A DNA stretch of 64,000 bases from Sipunculus nudus (lineage: Eukaryota > Annelida > Sipuncula > Golfingiida > Sipunculidae), in the NCBI GenBank assembly GCA_026874595.1, contig CM049317.1, positions 41,314,401-41,378,400 of the forward strand, in the 5' to 3' direction. This document shows, one piece after another, positions 35,098 through 44,324 of the stretch. Each line of letters begins with the position of its first letter. Position 1 is the stretch's first letter. The notes beneath the pieces are model-generated. The model was not told where the DNA came from. It saw nothing but the letters and a program-made list of their open reading frames with translations, and searched no databases. The position numbers and the translations under genes are program-made.

Positions 35098-37761
35098 TGT
35101 AGCGAATGTTAAGTCGGGAGAACAGCCGGCTTGTCTCCCCTGCGTAATATTTCTTCTCTTTTCCTTCACTATGGCATTGTTGGCATTGTCGTCTTGGTGA
35201 CACTGTCACCGGAAACTGTTTTAATCTGTCTCTCTGGTTGACTCCCCTGAATAGAAATAATTTTTCAGATTTATCATTTTTATATAAAGTTCTATATCAT
35301 TAACGTTTAGATTTATATTTAATATTTATATTTAATAGAGGTCAGAATAAAGGCGATATCAATACAATTATTATGTGTATCGATCCCCACCATCTCGGGA
35401 TTTGCCGAAGATGTCCAATACTGAACGGCTATGTGGCATGAAACCTTCCCTGACCGGTTTTTGAGAAAACCTAAAGCAACAATAGGACAGTTCGCATGGC
35501 ATGGGTACTTGGGCGTGACGCACCCCTACTGACGATCCCGTTAGGGACATCACGTCAGTCCAGCCTCATGTCATGCTTTCGACAACACGTCGATTCTGAT
35601 CTTGTCCACTTTGTTGCAGGTAGGTAAAATTATTTTCAAAATGTTGTAGATAGATGCCAAAGTATACATTGAATGTCAATATAATATTCCCTAATTAATA
35701 TTAATATATTTTCTATCTGGGTGCTTTAATTATATATCCTTGTAAGATTATCGTTATTACTACGGGACCTCTGAACCTTCGACCTCGAGTTCTTTGTTTG
35801 CACTGGAAACCCTGTGAAATATTCCTGTAAATCTTTAAAGCGACCCACACCACAAGTCAATATGCCAAATTATTGCTGACCTCTAAAAGCATTTCCACGT
35901 GTCCAAATAATTTCCTCGTGTCTAGATAATCTCCACGTGTTCCGATAGAATTCCACTGAAAGAATGTACTGAAAGAATGGCCAATAAACAATTATATCTG
36001 TACCGGTACATCTAACCTCCGTTATTTCCGTCTATCCATCATTTTCCCCCCACTCCTAAGGCATCAGCAATATTTAAAAATAAGCTTGAAAATGCATAGA
36101 ATTGAGTGAACAGGATTTAAAACATAACAGTACTAATTGTAACACTCGTATTGAATAATTCTATAAAATCGTATTTTCTTTTATAAAATATAATGAGAAA
36201 ATGGGTCTACGGCATAAATATGAGTAAAGAGAAAATGGTTCTACGGCCTTCTCTCAAACAAACGCAGACGTTATGACTATAACCGTGCTGCCGTCTATCG
36301 GTGGATGCTCGCACTAATTCGAGCTAACCCATAACACCCCCCCCCCCCCCTTCTCTCTTTTATTTTTGACAACTTGAATTACCACGAAATGTTAGCGAAA
36401 TGTATCAGAAATTCCTACAAACGTTCATAAACCTCGCATAAACGTATTTTAAACTTAAACCACCTAGCATTGTGGTAGAACTCACTGTGGGAATATGCCA
36501 AGTTACTTTCAGCCTTAAAAATCTGATCCTTTAAATAAAAGTACGATCCTATGCATTAAAAGTACCAGAACCACTGACCAATGACTGACTCCCAGTAACT
36601 TTCCACTTAATTATTGATTTTGAACCTCACCTTTGATAGCCCTGCTGCAAAATTCACGTTAAATTCATACACAACTTTCACCAAGCGTTCTGCGCCTGGC
36701 GATGTTGATGATTCGTCATCGGGAACCACCTGTTTGCGCGCGGCGGCCTCGTTGTTCTCGCCCGCTGTTCCCTTTATAAACCATTCCCCTTTCATAACAC
36801 ACATTAGTCCTTCTATTTATTATGTTACGATTATTATGTTACGAAGTAATGTTAATATGGGTGATCAACCAAAGATATCCCATACCTACAAGTAAATAAA
36901 TATTTACCGAGGTAGATTTCTTGAATTTCCTAGGGGAGATAAACAACCATTATCCGTCCCTCCAAATATAGTGGGATACCCCCTTCGCTCTTCCATCATA
37001 GACTCCCAGAAAATAACCACCCCGAATGTTTTCACTAAGAAATTTACTACAATCATTGGTCATATTTATATTTTATCTTGTAATAGCATAATTACTTTGA
37101 ATGATAACAATATAAAACATTATGTACTTAAGAATGATACTTAGCCTAGATGTTTCACATTTGTATACTTAATGTATGTTATTATAGATAGAAGATATAA
37201 ACATAGTGAAATCTTAGTGGTATTGTTTGTGTATAGTTGTACACAAACATAATGTGTATGAATAGTAAGATGTAAACAAATATAAAACTAGATGAGGGTT
37301 TGAGATAAAGATTGATAGATATGTACAAACAAGATGTTAGATAGTATGAGACTAGTTGTTTAAAAGATATGTATAATAACATGGTAATAATAATAACATG
37401 GTTATAATAACATGCAGTGAAGATTTCAGGTAGACCTACCTTAATGAATATCTTGTGTACTTGTTGCAGATGCATACATTGCATTTGAGTATATTTATAT
37501 ACAGTTTAATAAGCAATCCAGTATTTGTAAACAATATGTTGGGTACCTTTATATACATTATAATGAGCAGTCCAATATTTGTAAACAATATGATCACGTG
37601 AGTCCAGCCTCATGTCATGCTTTCGACAACACGTCGATTCTGATCTTGTCCACTTTGTTGCAGAATAAACAGTCGTCAAGTGTCAGCTGCGTGTCGTTTA
37701 CCATTTGTGTGTGTGCGAGTGGGCCTTGAACCAGACCCCGCCTTACCGCCCGCCCGCGACA
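35098..37761 (+). repeat. 5' LTR of gypsy element 2 (2664 bp)
   Basis: TGTAGCGAATGTTAAG ... CGCCCGCGACA. Contains AATAAA signals near 35343 and 37664, a C-tract near 36336 and a 69-bp sequence present twice (35551-35619 and 37595-37663). Open frames inside it are not conserved in the other LTR and are not taken as genes. Confidence 0.95.
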
Positions 37762-37762
37762 C

Positions 37763-37784
37763 TGGCGCAGTCAGCAGGATTCGA
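37763..37784 (+). promoter_or_regulatory. Primer-binding site of gypsy element 2 (tRNA-Ser type)
   Basis: TGGCGCAGTCAGCAGGATTC, one base inside the 5' LTR. Against the 3' end of animal tRNA-Ser (from memory) it pairs over about 22 bases with one mismatch, unusually long. Confidence 0.8.
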
Positions 37785-38754
37785 TATCGCAGCTGGACAC
37801 TGATACTCCAGGTAGACTTCCGGTTGGACGCACTCTCATGAATGGGCCTCCAGTCCTTGGACCCCGGGCACCCATGTGGAGACGGCCTGCATGATTTGTC
37901 TTGGCCTGCATGAACTGCCGTTTCGTTTGCGGTTAGTGTGTCCCACTGAACATGATAGTTTATCGACGTCACCCCTGTTTAAGTGACAGTTGTTTGCGTG
38001 GATGTTCCGTCGCTGCAGAAGCCAGTACAAGGACATTCAATGCATAATAAAAACTTCTCCGGAGTTATTTATTTCTACGTGCACTGTTGAAGTGAATCGC
38101 GCCTCAGAATTTCTTAGTCAAAGAAAATTTGATGGACTTTACTTTTCGGTCATTCACTCTTGCGGTACTCTCATCTGGGTAACAGTGCCGGCCATGTACC
38201 CAGGACACCAAAGAGAACTGTGGAGACTCTGAACGTAATGTGAATCCAGCGTGATCCTCTACTTCGGTGACCAACCTGTGACATTTGATACAGATACATT
38301 TATTATTAGCACATGGGTCACCACTAGTTATTTGTTATTATGCAACTTTGATTACCCATTGTTGCATATCAAGTTTACTTATGATATTTAATATCTAATT
38401 AAAACTACTTATGATATTTAATATCTAATTGTTTTAATATCTGATAGTTTTGTTATGTAAACATTAATGTTCACTAATCCAGTTGCTTTTTAGATTCACG
38501 TACTCCTGTACAGAGGTAAGCTGACCTTGTATATTTTATACTAGGTTCGGTACTGGTATTTTATTTAATGATCACCTAGTAGGCTAGAAAATGGGATACT
38601 TCACTTGAAGATAAGCTTAGCTTCACCTAGATAAATTATTAGATTTTAAGCGGTAGTGTTATTAGATTTTAAGCGGTAGTGTAACTAAGATTGTTGTGTA
38701 ACTGACTGCACTGTAGTTGTTTACCTAACTAAACAGAACTTTGATCTCACCACT
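37785..38754 (+). other. 5' leader of gypsy element 2
   Basis: About 970 bp between primer-binding site and gag ATG. Several short upstream ATGs and two local direct repeats (ACTTATGATATTTAATATC near 38345-38430; AGATTTTAAGCGGTAGTGTTA near 38641-38690). A packaging signal would be expected here but cannot be recognised by eye. Confidence 0.6.
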
Positions 38755-40113
38755 ATGAAGTACCAAAACACCCTTGTGGTAGATAACTTACCAGTTGATG
38801 TGCAGCAAGCAGAACTCGGGGATCACTTTGGTAATGCGGGTGACGTGGAGCATGTGTTGCTGGTTCCTTCAGACTCTAGTCCGGACCAGGCTTTCATTGT
38901 CTTTGCCTCCTCATCCGCAGTTACCAAGGTTCTTAGTTCTCCCAGTTTTGCTGAATGGCAGACTCCATCGGGAGCTGTGTCACTAAAAGTAAAAGCTGCC
39001 ACAACCGATCATGAGGACTGTATACGAGAATTGATCACTGAGGGGAAATCATCCTTAACAGATCCGCTAGATATTTTTCTAGATAGACTGTCCTCTGACA
39101 ATCTTAACAGATTAAAGCATAAAATAGAGGATAGGATGGCTTATCAGAGGATCCCTTCTTCCCCAGAGGGCGCTGCCATGGGTCCTAACCTAGTGTATAC
39201 AATGTCCCAGAAACCACGTTTACCCACATTTTCCGGTGACCCCCAAACAAAAGACACCCCTTTTCGCCAGTGGCGTTACCAAGTTGACTGTCTCTTAGAT
39301 AACAGATGTTACCGCCACCAAGATATAGAGGAGGCAATTAGACTGTCCCTTAGAGGTTCAGCCGCGGAGGTTCTTCTTTACCTGGACCCATCTGCCCCTC
39401 TTACTGATTTGATCCACCACTTAGACCTCACGTTTGGAGAGGTGGTAGACATTAATATGATAAGGGAGCAGTATTATGGGGCCCAACAAGAAACTGGGGA
39501 GACCATCGTTAAATGGGGCTGTCGTATTCAAAAGCTTCTACACAGTTTAAAGCAACGGGGTGCAATCTCAGACCACGAGGCTCGTAGCAGTCTATGTTCA
39601 AGATTCTGGTATGGATTAAATGACCTCTATCAACCCGTGAAAGATGCCCTACGTCCCACTTTAAAATCGGGTACGTCCTTTGAAGTTCTTTTTAGTGCAG
39701 CCCGGGAGCTCGAGGTTGAATATATGCCTATGATGACTCCATCAAAACCTTCCCCTGGGGGTGGTAACATTAGGAGACCCAATTTAAAACCCTCTCAAAC
39801 TTCCCAACAACAGTCACTTAGTGATCTTTCCCAAATGGTCAATACAGTGTTACAAAAACTAGAAGGTATTGAATCTCGCCTTATGAGAGTCGAAACAACC
39901 CAAAGCTATAGACATAGTAGACCAACCACTCCTGCCTATCGAAAGAGTAACACTACAGTTTCAGAACAAAATTCGAACCCACCTGAACCAGCCACGTTTT
40001 GCACCAGGTGTAAACGTAATAACCATTCTGTTCAAGACTGTAGAGCACGTCGTGACGTAACTGGTAAGCCTTTAAACTCCGGTCCACCTGCGCCAGTCAG
40101 TGGGAGGACGTAG
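38755..40113 (+). CDS. Gag of gypsy element 2, PNMA-like, with an RRM-like N-terminus
   Basis: 452 codons. Residues ~1-85 resemble an RNA-recognition-motif fold (NTLVVDNLPVDV as a possible RNP2 strand, QAFIVFASSSAVTKVL as an RNP1-like strand). Residues ~155-330 look like the two-lobed capsid of PNMA/Ty3-type gags (RLPTFSGDPQ, FRQWRYQVDCLL, LRGSAAEVLLYL, RFWYGLNDLYQPVKDALR). A CCHC knuckle, C-x2-C-x4-H-x4-C, sits at residues 416, 419, 424 and 429. RRM-like plus capsid is the arrangement of vertebrate PNMA proteins, which are thought to derive from gypsy gags. It assembles the particle and packages RNA. Ends 33 nt past a slippery heptamer. Confidence 0.9.
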   Translation: MKYQNTLVVDNLPVDVQQAELGDHFGNAGDVEHVLLVPSDSSPDQAFIVFASSSAVTKVLSSPSFAEWQTPSGAVSLKVKAATTDHEDCIRELITEGKSSLTDPLDIFLDRLSSDNLNRLKHKIEDRMAYQRIPSSPEGAAMGPNLVYTMSQKPRLPTFSGDPQTKDTPFRQWRYQVDCLLDNRCYRHQDIEEAIRLSLRGSAAEVLLYLDPSAPLTDLIHHLDLTFGEVVDINMIREQYYGAQQETGETIVKWGCRIQKLLHSLKQRGAISDHEARSSLCSRFWYGLNDLYQPVKDALRPTLKSGTSFEVLFSAARELEVEYMPMMTPSKPSPGGGNIRRPNLKPSQTSQQQSLSDLSQMVNTVLQKLEGIESRLMRVETTQSYRHSRPTTPAYRKSNTTVSEQNSNPPEPATFCTRCKRNNHSVQDCRARRDVTGKPLNSGPPAPVSGRT

Positions 40114-43100
40114 GTCGGACACACAGGCCCACTAAACCCAAGGTTATACCTGTTGCTTTGACCGGGGATGTAGATTGTGTCTCGCTCATATCACAGGGGG
40201 TTCCATGTACCGGTTTACTAGACACTGGCTCTTCTGTTACCACAGTGGCTGAACATTTCTACAATCAGTATCTGTCTTCTTTACCAATCCAACAAATATC
40301 TGATGTCCTTAACATAGAGGTCGCAGGGGGAAATAATCTCGAATACCTTGGCATTGTTGAAATAAATTTAAATTTTCCAGGTGTATTGGATAAAATTTTT
40401 CCAACTCCCGTATTACTGGTAAAAGATACAACCTTTAATGCGTTGCACCCTTTTGTAATTGGACAGAATGTCCTAAAGCAGTGTGCTCGGATACTTCGCG
40501 GTGATGGGGGCCCTAGGTTCCTCCAGAAGAGTAAAATTCCCGATGCCTGGCGGTCAGCCTTAAAATGCTGTACTTTTGCGACTGCTAAATCTTCCTCAAT
40601 AGGCCTAGTCACCTCCTTTAGGCAAATAACTATTCCACCAAATCAGTCTCTTAATGTACCAGGTAAAACCCGGGCTTGTACATACGGAAAGACGTTGATT
40701 GTAACAGAACCTTGCGGTCCTCTTCCGGCGGGATTAGCAGTAGACCCTCTATTGATGGAGGTAAACTTGCAAAATCGTTCAGAGAAACGATTCGATATAA
40801 GAATGTCTAATCTTACAAATGACATTGTTACTATTCCAGCGAAAACAACCATCTGTTCGTTGCAATTGGCCTCTGTTGTTCCTTCAGGCAAATCCAGCCT
40901 CGAGGCCAACGATAACGTACTTGACCAATTTACCATTGATCCCTCCCTTTCCCTTACGGAAAGACAGCAAGTCCTGGACCTGCTGTGGGAGTGGCGAGAC
41001 ATTTTTGCTAAGCATGATTTGGATCTTGGGCGCACAGATAAAGTTAAACACAAAATTGTTCTGTCAGACTCTGCCCCTTTTCGCGAGGCATATCGACGTA
41101 TCCCTCCACACCTTTATCAGGAGGTGCGCGATCACATAAGGGAAATGCTCGAATTGGGGGTGATTAGAGATAGTTGCAGCCCATATTCGTCAGCTATTGT
41201 TCTAGTCAGAAAGCCAGATGATAAGCTACGCTTCTGCATAGACTATCGCAAGCTTAATGCTAAAACTGTCCGTGATGCTTACTCATTACCACGTATAGAT
41301 GACACCTTAGATTCGCTAGTTGGGAGTAAATACTTCTCTTCTCTCGATTTGAAAGCGGGGTACTGGCAGGTTGAAGTAGAGGAGGAGGATAAGCCTAAAA
41401 CCGCATTCACTGCAGGTCCTCTCGGGTTTTTCGAATGGAATACGATGCCGTTCGGTTTAATTAACGCCCCCGCCACGTTCCAACGCCTAATGCAAAAGAC
41501 AATGGGTGATCTCCATCTGTCTCAGTGTCTCCTCTATCTTGACGATATTATAGTGTTCAGTTCCACCTTTCAAGAACACTTAGATCGACTTACGGCAGTC
41601 TTTAAACGTCTGAAAGAGGCTGGATTGAAATTGAAACCCAGTAAATGTCATTTGTTCAAAAAACAAGTAAATTACCTTGGCCATGTTGTTTCGGCTAAAG
41701 GAATCCAAACTGACCCCACTAAAATTGAAGCCTTGAAGAACTGGCCCATTCCTTTTTCCATAACTGAAGTCCGACGTTTCCTTGGCTTTGCCAGCTTTTA
41801 CCGAAAGTTTGTGCGTAATTTTGCTCAAATCGCAAGGCCCCTCCATGACCTCCTTAAAGGCGAAGGCTCTAGTAGAAGTCCTGCATCTAAGAAGCGTAAA
41901 TCCAAAGCACCACCTTTTGTATGGGGTCCAGACCAAAAGTCCTCCTTTGAGAAACTGATAGAGCTCCTGTGTAAAGCCCCAGTTTTGGCGTATGCAGACT
42001 TTTCTAAGCCTTTTATTTTGCATACAGACGCTTCTAGATCTGGCTTAGGGGCGGTTCTATACCAGGAACACGATTCGAAACTGAAACCCATTGCTTATGC
42101 CAGCCGCAGTCTAAACAGGTCTGAGCAGAATTATGCTGCTCACAAACTAGAATTCCTGGCCTTAAAATGGGCGGTTGTTGACAAATTCAAAGATTACTTG
42201 TATGGGGGCAATTTTACTGTCAAGACTGACAATAATCCCCTTTGCTATGTGTTAACCTCCGCAAAACTGGATGCCACAGGGCATAGGTGGGTGGCTGCAT
42301 TAGCAAACTTTAACTTTAAAATAGAATATCGGTCCGGAAAAAGGAACCTCGATGCTGACTTCCTATCCAGGACTTGTAATCTTCCCAGTACGGATGATTC
42401 TCTCTCTCCTGATATTCTGTCTTCAGATATGGTTCAAGCTATATGCCAGTCTCACCTGCCCGGTTGTACAGGACTACAAAACACCAATCATGACCCATTT
42501 ATTCCATTTGTATCCATTAGCCTCCCTTCTATGCCAATAGACATGATTCAGGAGCAATCAAAAGATCTTGTCCTTAAAACAGTCATAGAAGCTATAAAAA
42601 GCGGGAACAAACTAAAATACCGTAAAGGGGACTCGACTGAGCTGCTGTGTTATCAGCGCCACCTATCTAAATTTCTCATCAATAAAGGTGTCTTATGTAG
42701 AAAACGGATTGTAGATGACATAGAGACTTTGCAGGTAGTTTTGCCTACCGCTTTGCGTCAAACGGCTCTCAAGGGGCTCCATGATGATATGGGCCATATG
42801 GGTCAGACTAGAACAATAAACCTAGTACAAGATCGTTTCTTTTGGCCTGGTATGAACAAACATATCACAGAGTATGTAGCTCAGTGTCGACGATGTGTGA
42901 GACGAAAAATTCCTACCTGCCAAAGAGCACCTCTTGTAAACATCCAATCCTCAGCCCCTCTAGAAATTTTGTGCATAGATTTCCTATCTCTGGAACCCAG
43001 TAAAGGTAACATAGAAAATATATTAGTGGTTACTGATCATTTTACTAAGTTTGCCAGGGCATTCCCATGTAAAAGCCAAAAAGCAAAACCAACCGCTCAA

Positions 43101-44237
43101 CTGTTATGGGATAATTTTATCTGTAACTACGGATTTCCCCAAAGAATCCTTTCCGATCAGGGGCGAAATTTTGAAAGCAAAGTTATCAAAGATTTGTGCA
43201 CTCTAGCTGGTATCGAAAAGTCGCACACAAGTCCCTACCATCCCATGGGCAATGGGCAGTGCGAGCGCTTCAATCGCACGCTACTGAATATGTTAGGCTG
43301 TTTAGAACCTAATCAAAAGAAAGATTGGAAACTCTTTGTTAATTCTGTTACCCATGCCTATAACTGCACCAGACATCAGACCACCGGCTATTCTCCCTTT
43401 TTCTTAATGTATGGGAGACACCCCAGGCTACCTGTAGATGTTCTTTTTGGGCTAGACCACAATCAAAGGCCAAATATGGCCGACTATGATAAATATGTTC
43501 AATCAATCGGGGAAACACTTAAGAATGCCTATCGCAAAGCCCAGCAACATTCATTAGCTGAGCAGAAGCGACACAAGGCCCGATATGATTGCAAGGCGAA
43601 AAGCACTCAATTAAATATTGGAGATAGAGTTTTAGTAAGAAACTTGCACTTAATTGGAAAACAAAAACTGGCCGACCTGTGGGAGCCCCCTGTATATATC
43701 ATTATCGACCAACCAAAGGCTGATATTCCGGTATATAAGGTTAAGAAAGATGGCTCGTCCAATCCGCCGCGAACTCTCCATAGGAACTTGCTCTTATTAA
43801 TTAACCATCTCCCACTTGATTCTGACACTTCCCCAGACACTGATCCAGGTACGAAAACGCCTCCTAGGCATCTTAGATCTTCACCTGAGATCATGGGAAG
43901 TGATGAGGAAATAGAGGAAGAAAGTCCGAATGAGGATGATTATAACGATCCCTATTTAACCTTAACCCCTATCATAACCGCTCCAATGTCCACAGCTCCA
44001 ATTTCCACTGTAGCGGAGCCCAATAGGATATCGGTTAGTCATTCTGAAGCGGAGCCTGATAGAATATCGGTTAGTCATGGGGATGAAACCACATCTGAGG
44101 GTACAGAACCTCAATCTGCTTTGCGACGGTCCACACGTGAAAGACGGCCCCCCAGTTGGATCCGATCTGGGGATTACTTCACTTCTTTTAGAATGTCCTT
44201 AAGTGATCACGACCAATTAGTTGGGCTTACTTTTTAA
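40068..44237 (+). CDS. Pol of gypsy element 2: protease, RT, RNase H, integrase
   Basis: Read by -1 frameshift from gag; there is no ATG at the frame's start. Counting from the TTG at 40158 as residue 1: protease active site LLDTGSS (DTG 22-24); RT with FCIDYRKLN, SSLDLKAGYWQ, MPFGLINAPATFQ and YLDD (460-463); RNase H with HTDAS (D624) and KTDNN (D691); integrase HHCC at H875, H880, C910, C913; catalytic D941, D1000 and E1036, which is a D,35,E spacing. The integrase C-terminus has GDRVLVRN and no chromodomain. The tail is acidic and holds two imperfect copies of AEP(N/D)RISVSH. No internal stop. Confidence 0.95.
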   Translation, partial: AFKLRSTCASQWEDVGRTHRPTKPKVIPVALTGDVDCVSLISQGVPCTGLLDTGSSVTTVAEHFYNQYLSSLPIQQISDVLNIEVAGGNNLEYLGIVEINLNFPGVLDKIFPTPVLLVKDTTFNALHPFVIGQNVLKQCARILRGDGGPRFLQKSKIPDAWRSALKCCTFATAKSSSIGLVTSFRQITIPPNQSLNVPGKTRACTYGKTLIVTEPCGPLPAGLAVDPLLMEVNLQNRSEKRFDIRMSNLTNDIVTIPAKTTICSLQLASVVPSGKSSLEANDNVLDQFTIDPSLSLTERQQVLDLLWEWRDIFAKHDLDLGRTDKVKHKIVLSDSAPFREAYRRIPPHLYQEVRDHIREMLELGVIRDSCSPYSSAIVLVRKPDDKLRFCIDYRKLNAKTVRDAYSLPRIDDTLDSLVGSKYFSSLDLKAGYWQVEVEEEDKPKTAFTAGPLGFFEWNTMPFGLINAPATFQRLMQKTMGDLHLSQCLLYLDDIIVFSSTFQEHLDRLTAVFKRLKEAGLKLKPSKCHLFKKQVNYLGHVVSAKGIQTDPTKIEALKNWPIPFSITEVRRFLGFASFYRKFVRNFAQIARPLHDLLKGEGSSRSPASKKRKSKAPPFVWGPDQKSSFEKLIELLCKAPVLAYADFSKPFILHTDASRSGLGAVLYQEHDSKLKPIAYASRSLNRSEQNYAAHKLEFLALKWAVVDKFKDYLYGGNFTVKTDNNPLCYVLTSAKLDATGHRWVAALANFNFKIEYRSGKRNLDADFLSRTCNLPSTDDSLSPDILSSDMVQAICQSHLPGCTGLQNTNHDPFIPFVSISLPSMPIDMIQEQSKDLVLKTVIEAIKSGNKLKYRKGDSTELLCYQRHLSKFLINKGVLCRKRIVDDIETLQVVLPTALRQTALKGLHDDMGHMGQTRTINLVQDRFFWPGMNKHITEYVAQCRRCVRRKIPTCQRAPLVNIQSSAPLEILCIDFLSLEPSKGNIENILVVTDHFTKFARAFPCKSQKAKPTAQLLWDNFICNYGFPQRILSDQGRNFESKVIKDLCTLAGIEKSHTSPYHPMGNGQCERFNRTLLNMLGCLEPNQKKDWKLFVNSVTHAYNCTRHQTTGYSPFFLMYGRHPRLPVDVLFGLDHNQRPNMADYDKYVQSIGETLKNAYRKAQQHSLAEQKRHKARYDCKAKSTQLNIGDRVLVRNLHLIGKQKLADLWEPPVYIIIDQPKADIPVYKVKKDGSSNPPRTLHRNLLLLINHLPLDSDTSPDTDPGTKTPPRHLRSSPEIMGSDEEIEEESPNEDDYNDPYLTLTPIITAPMSTAPISTVAEPNRISVSHSEAEPDRISVSHGDETTSEGTEPQSALRRSTRERRPPSWIRSGDYFTSFRMSLSDHDQLVGLTF
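40071..40077 (+). promoter_or_regulatory. -1 ribosomal frameshift site TTTAAAC at the gag-pol junction
   Basis: In the gag frame it reads T TTA AAC (Leu-Asn), the X XXY YYZ form of a canonical slippery heptamer. Slipping -1 leads into the pol frame, open from 40068 after a TAA at 40065-40067. Gag stops at 40111-40113, so the overlap is short and contains the heptamer. A possible stem follows about 5 nt downstream (40082-40091 with 40100-40109, with mismatch/wobble pairs), and a second pairing AGTGGG/CCCACT (40099-40104, 40128-40133) could compete or form a pseudoknot. Confidence 0.8.
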
Positions 44238-44310
44238 TGAGCCATCATTAAGAGCTTTTTAATGAGCCATCATTAAGAGCCTTATAAGTTGTCGGGTCGA
44301 CAACTTTCCT

Positions 44311-44324
44311 GAAGTGGGGGAGGA
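44311..44324 (+). promoter_or_regulatory. Polypurine tract of gypsy element 2
   Basis: GAAGTGGGGGAGGA directly before the 3' LTR. Just upstream, TTTTTAATGAGCCATCATTA is present twice in tandem (44230-44276), the first copy overlapping the pol stop. Confidence 0.85.

Noticed and set aside
36607-36895. ORFs inside the 5' LTR of gypsy element 2 (and the matching 45828-46013)
   Set aside because: The corresponding frames differ between the LTRs because of an indel near 36740/45950, and no known LTR-encoded protein is recognised.
44238-44324. A short env or accessory gene after pol in gypsy element 2
   Set aside because: Only ~87 bp separate the pol stop from the 3' LTR, occupied by a small direct repeat and the polypurine tract.
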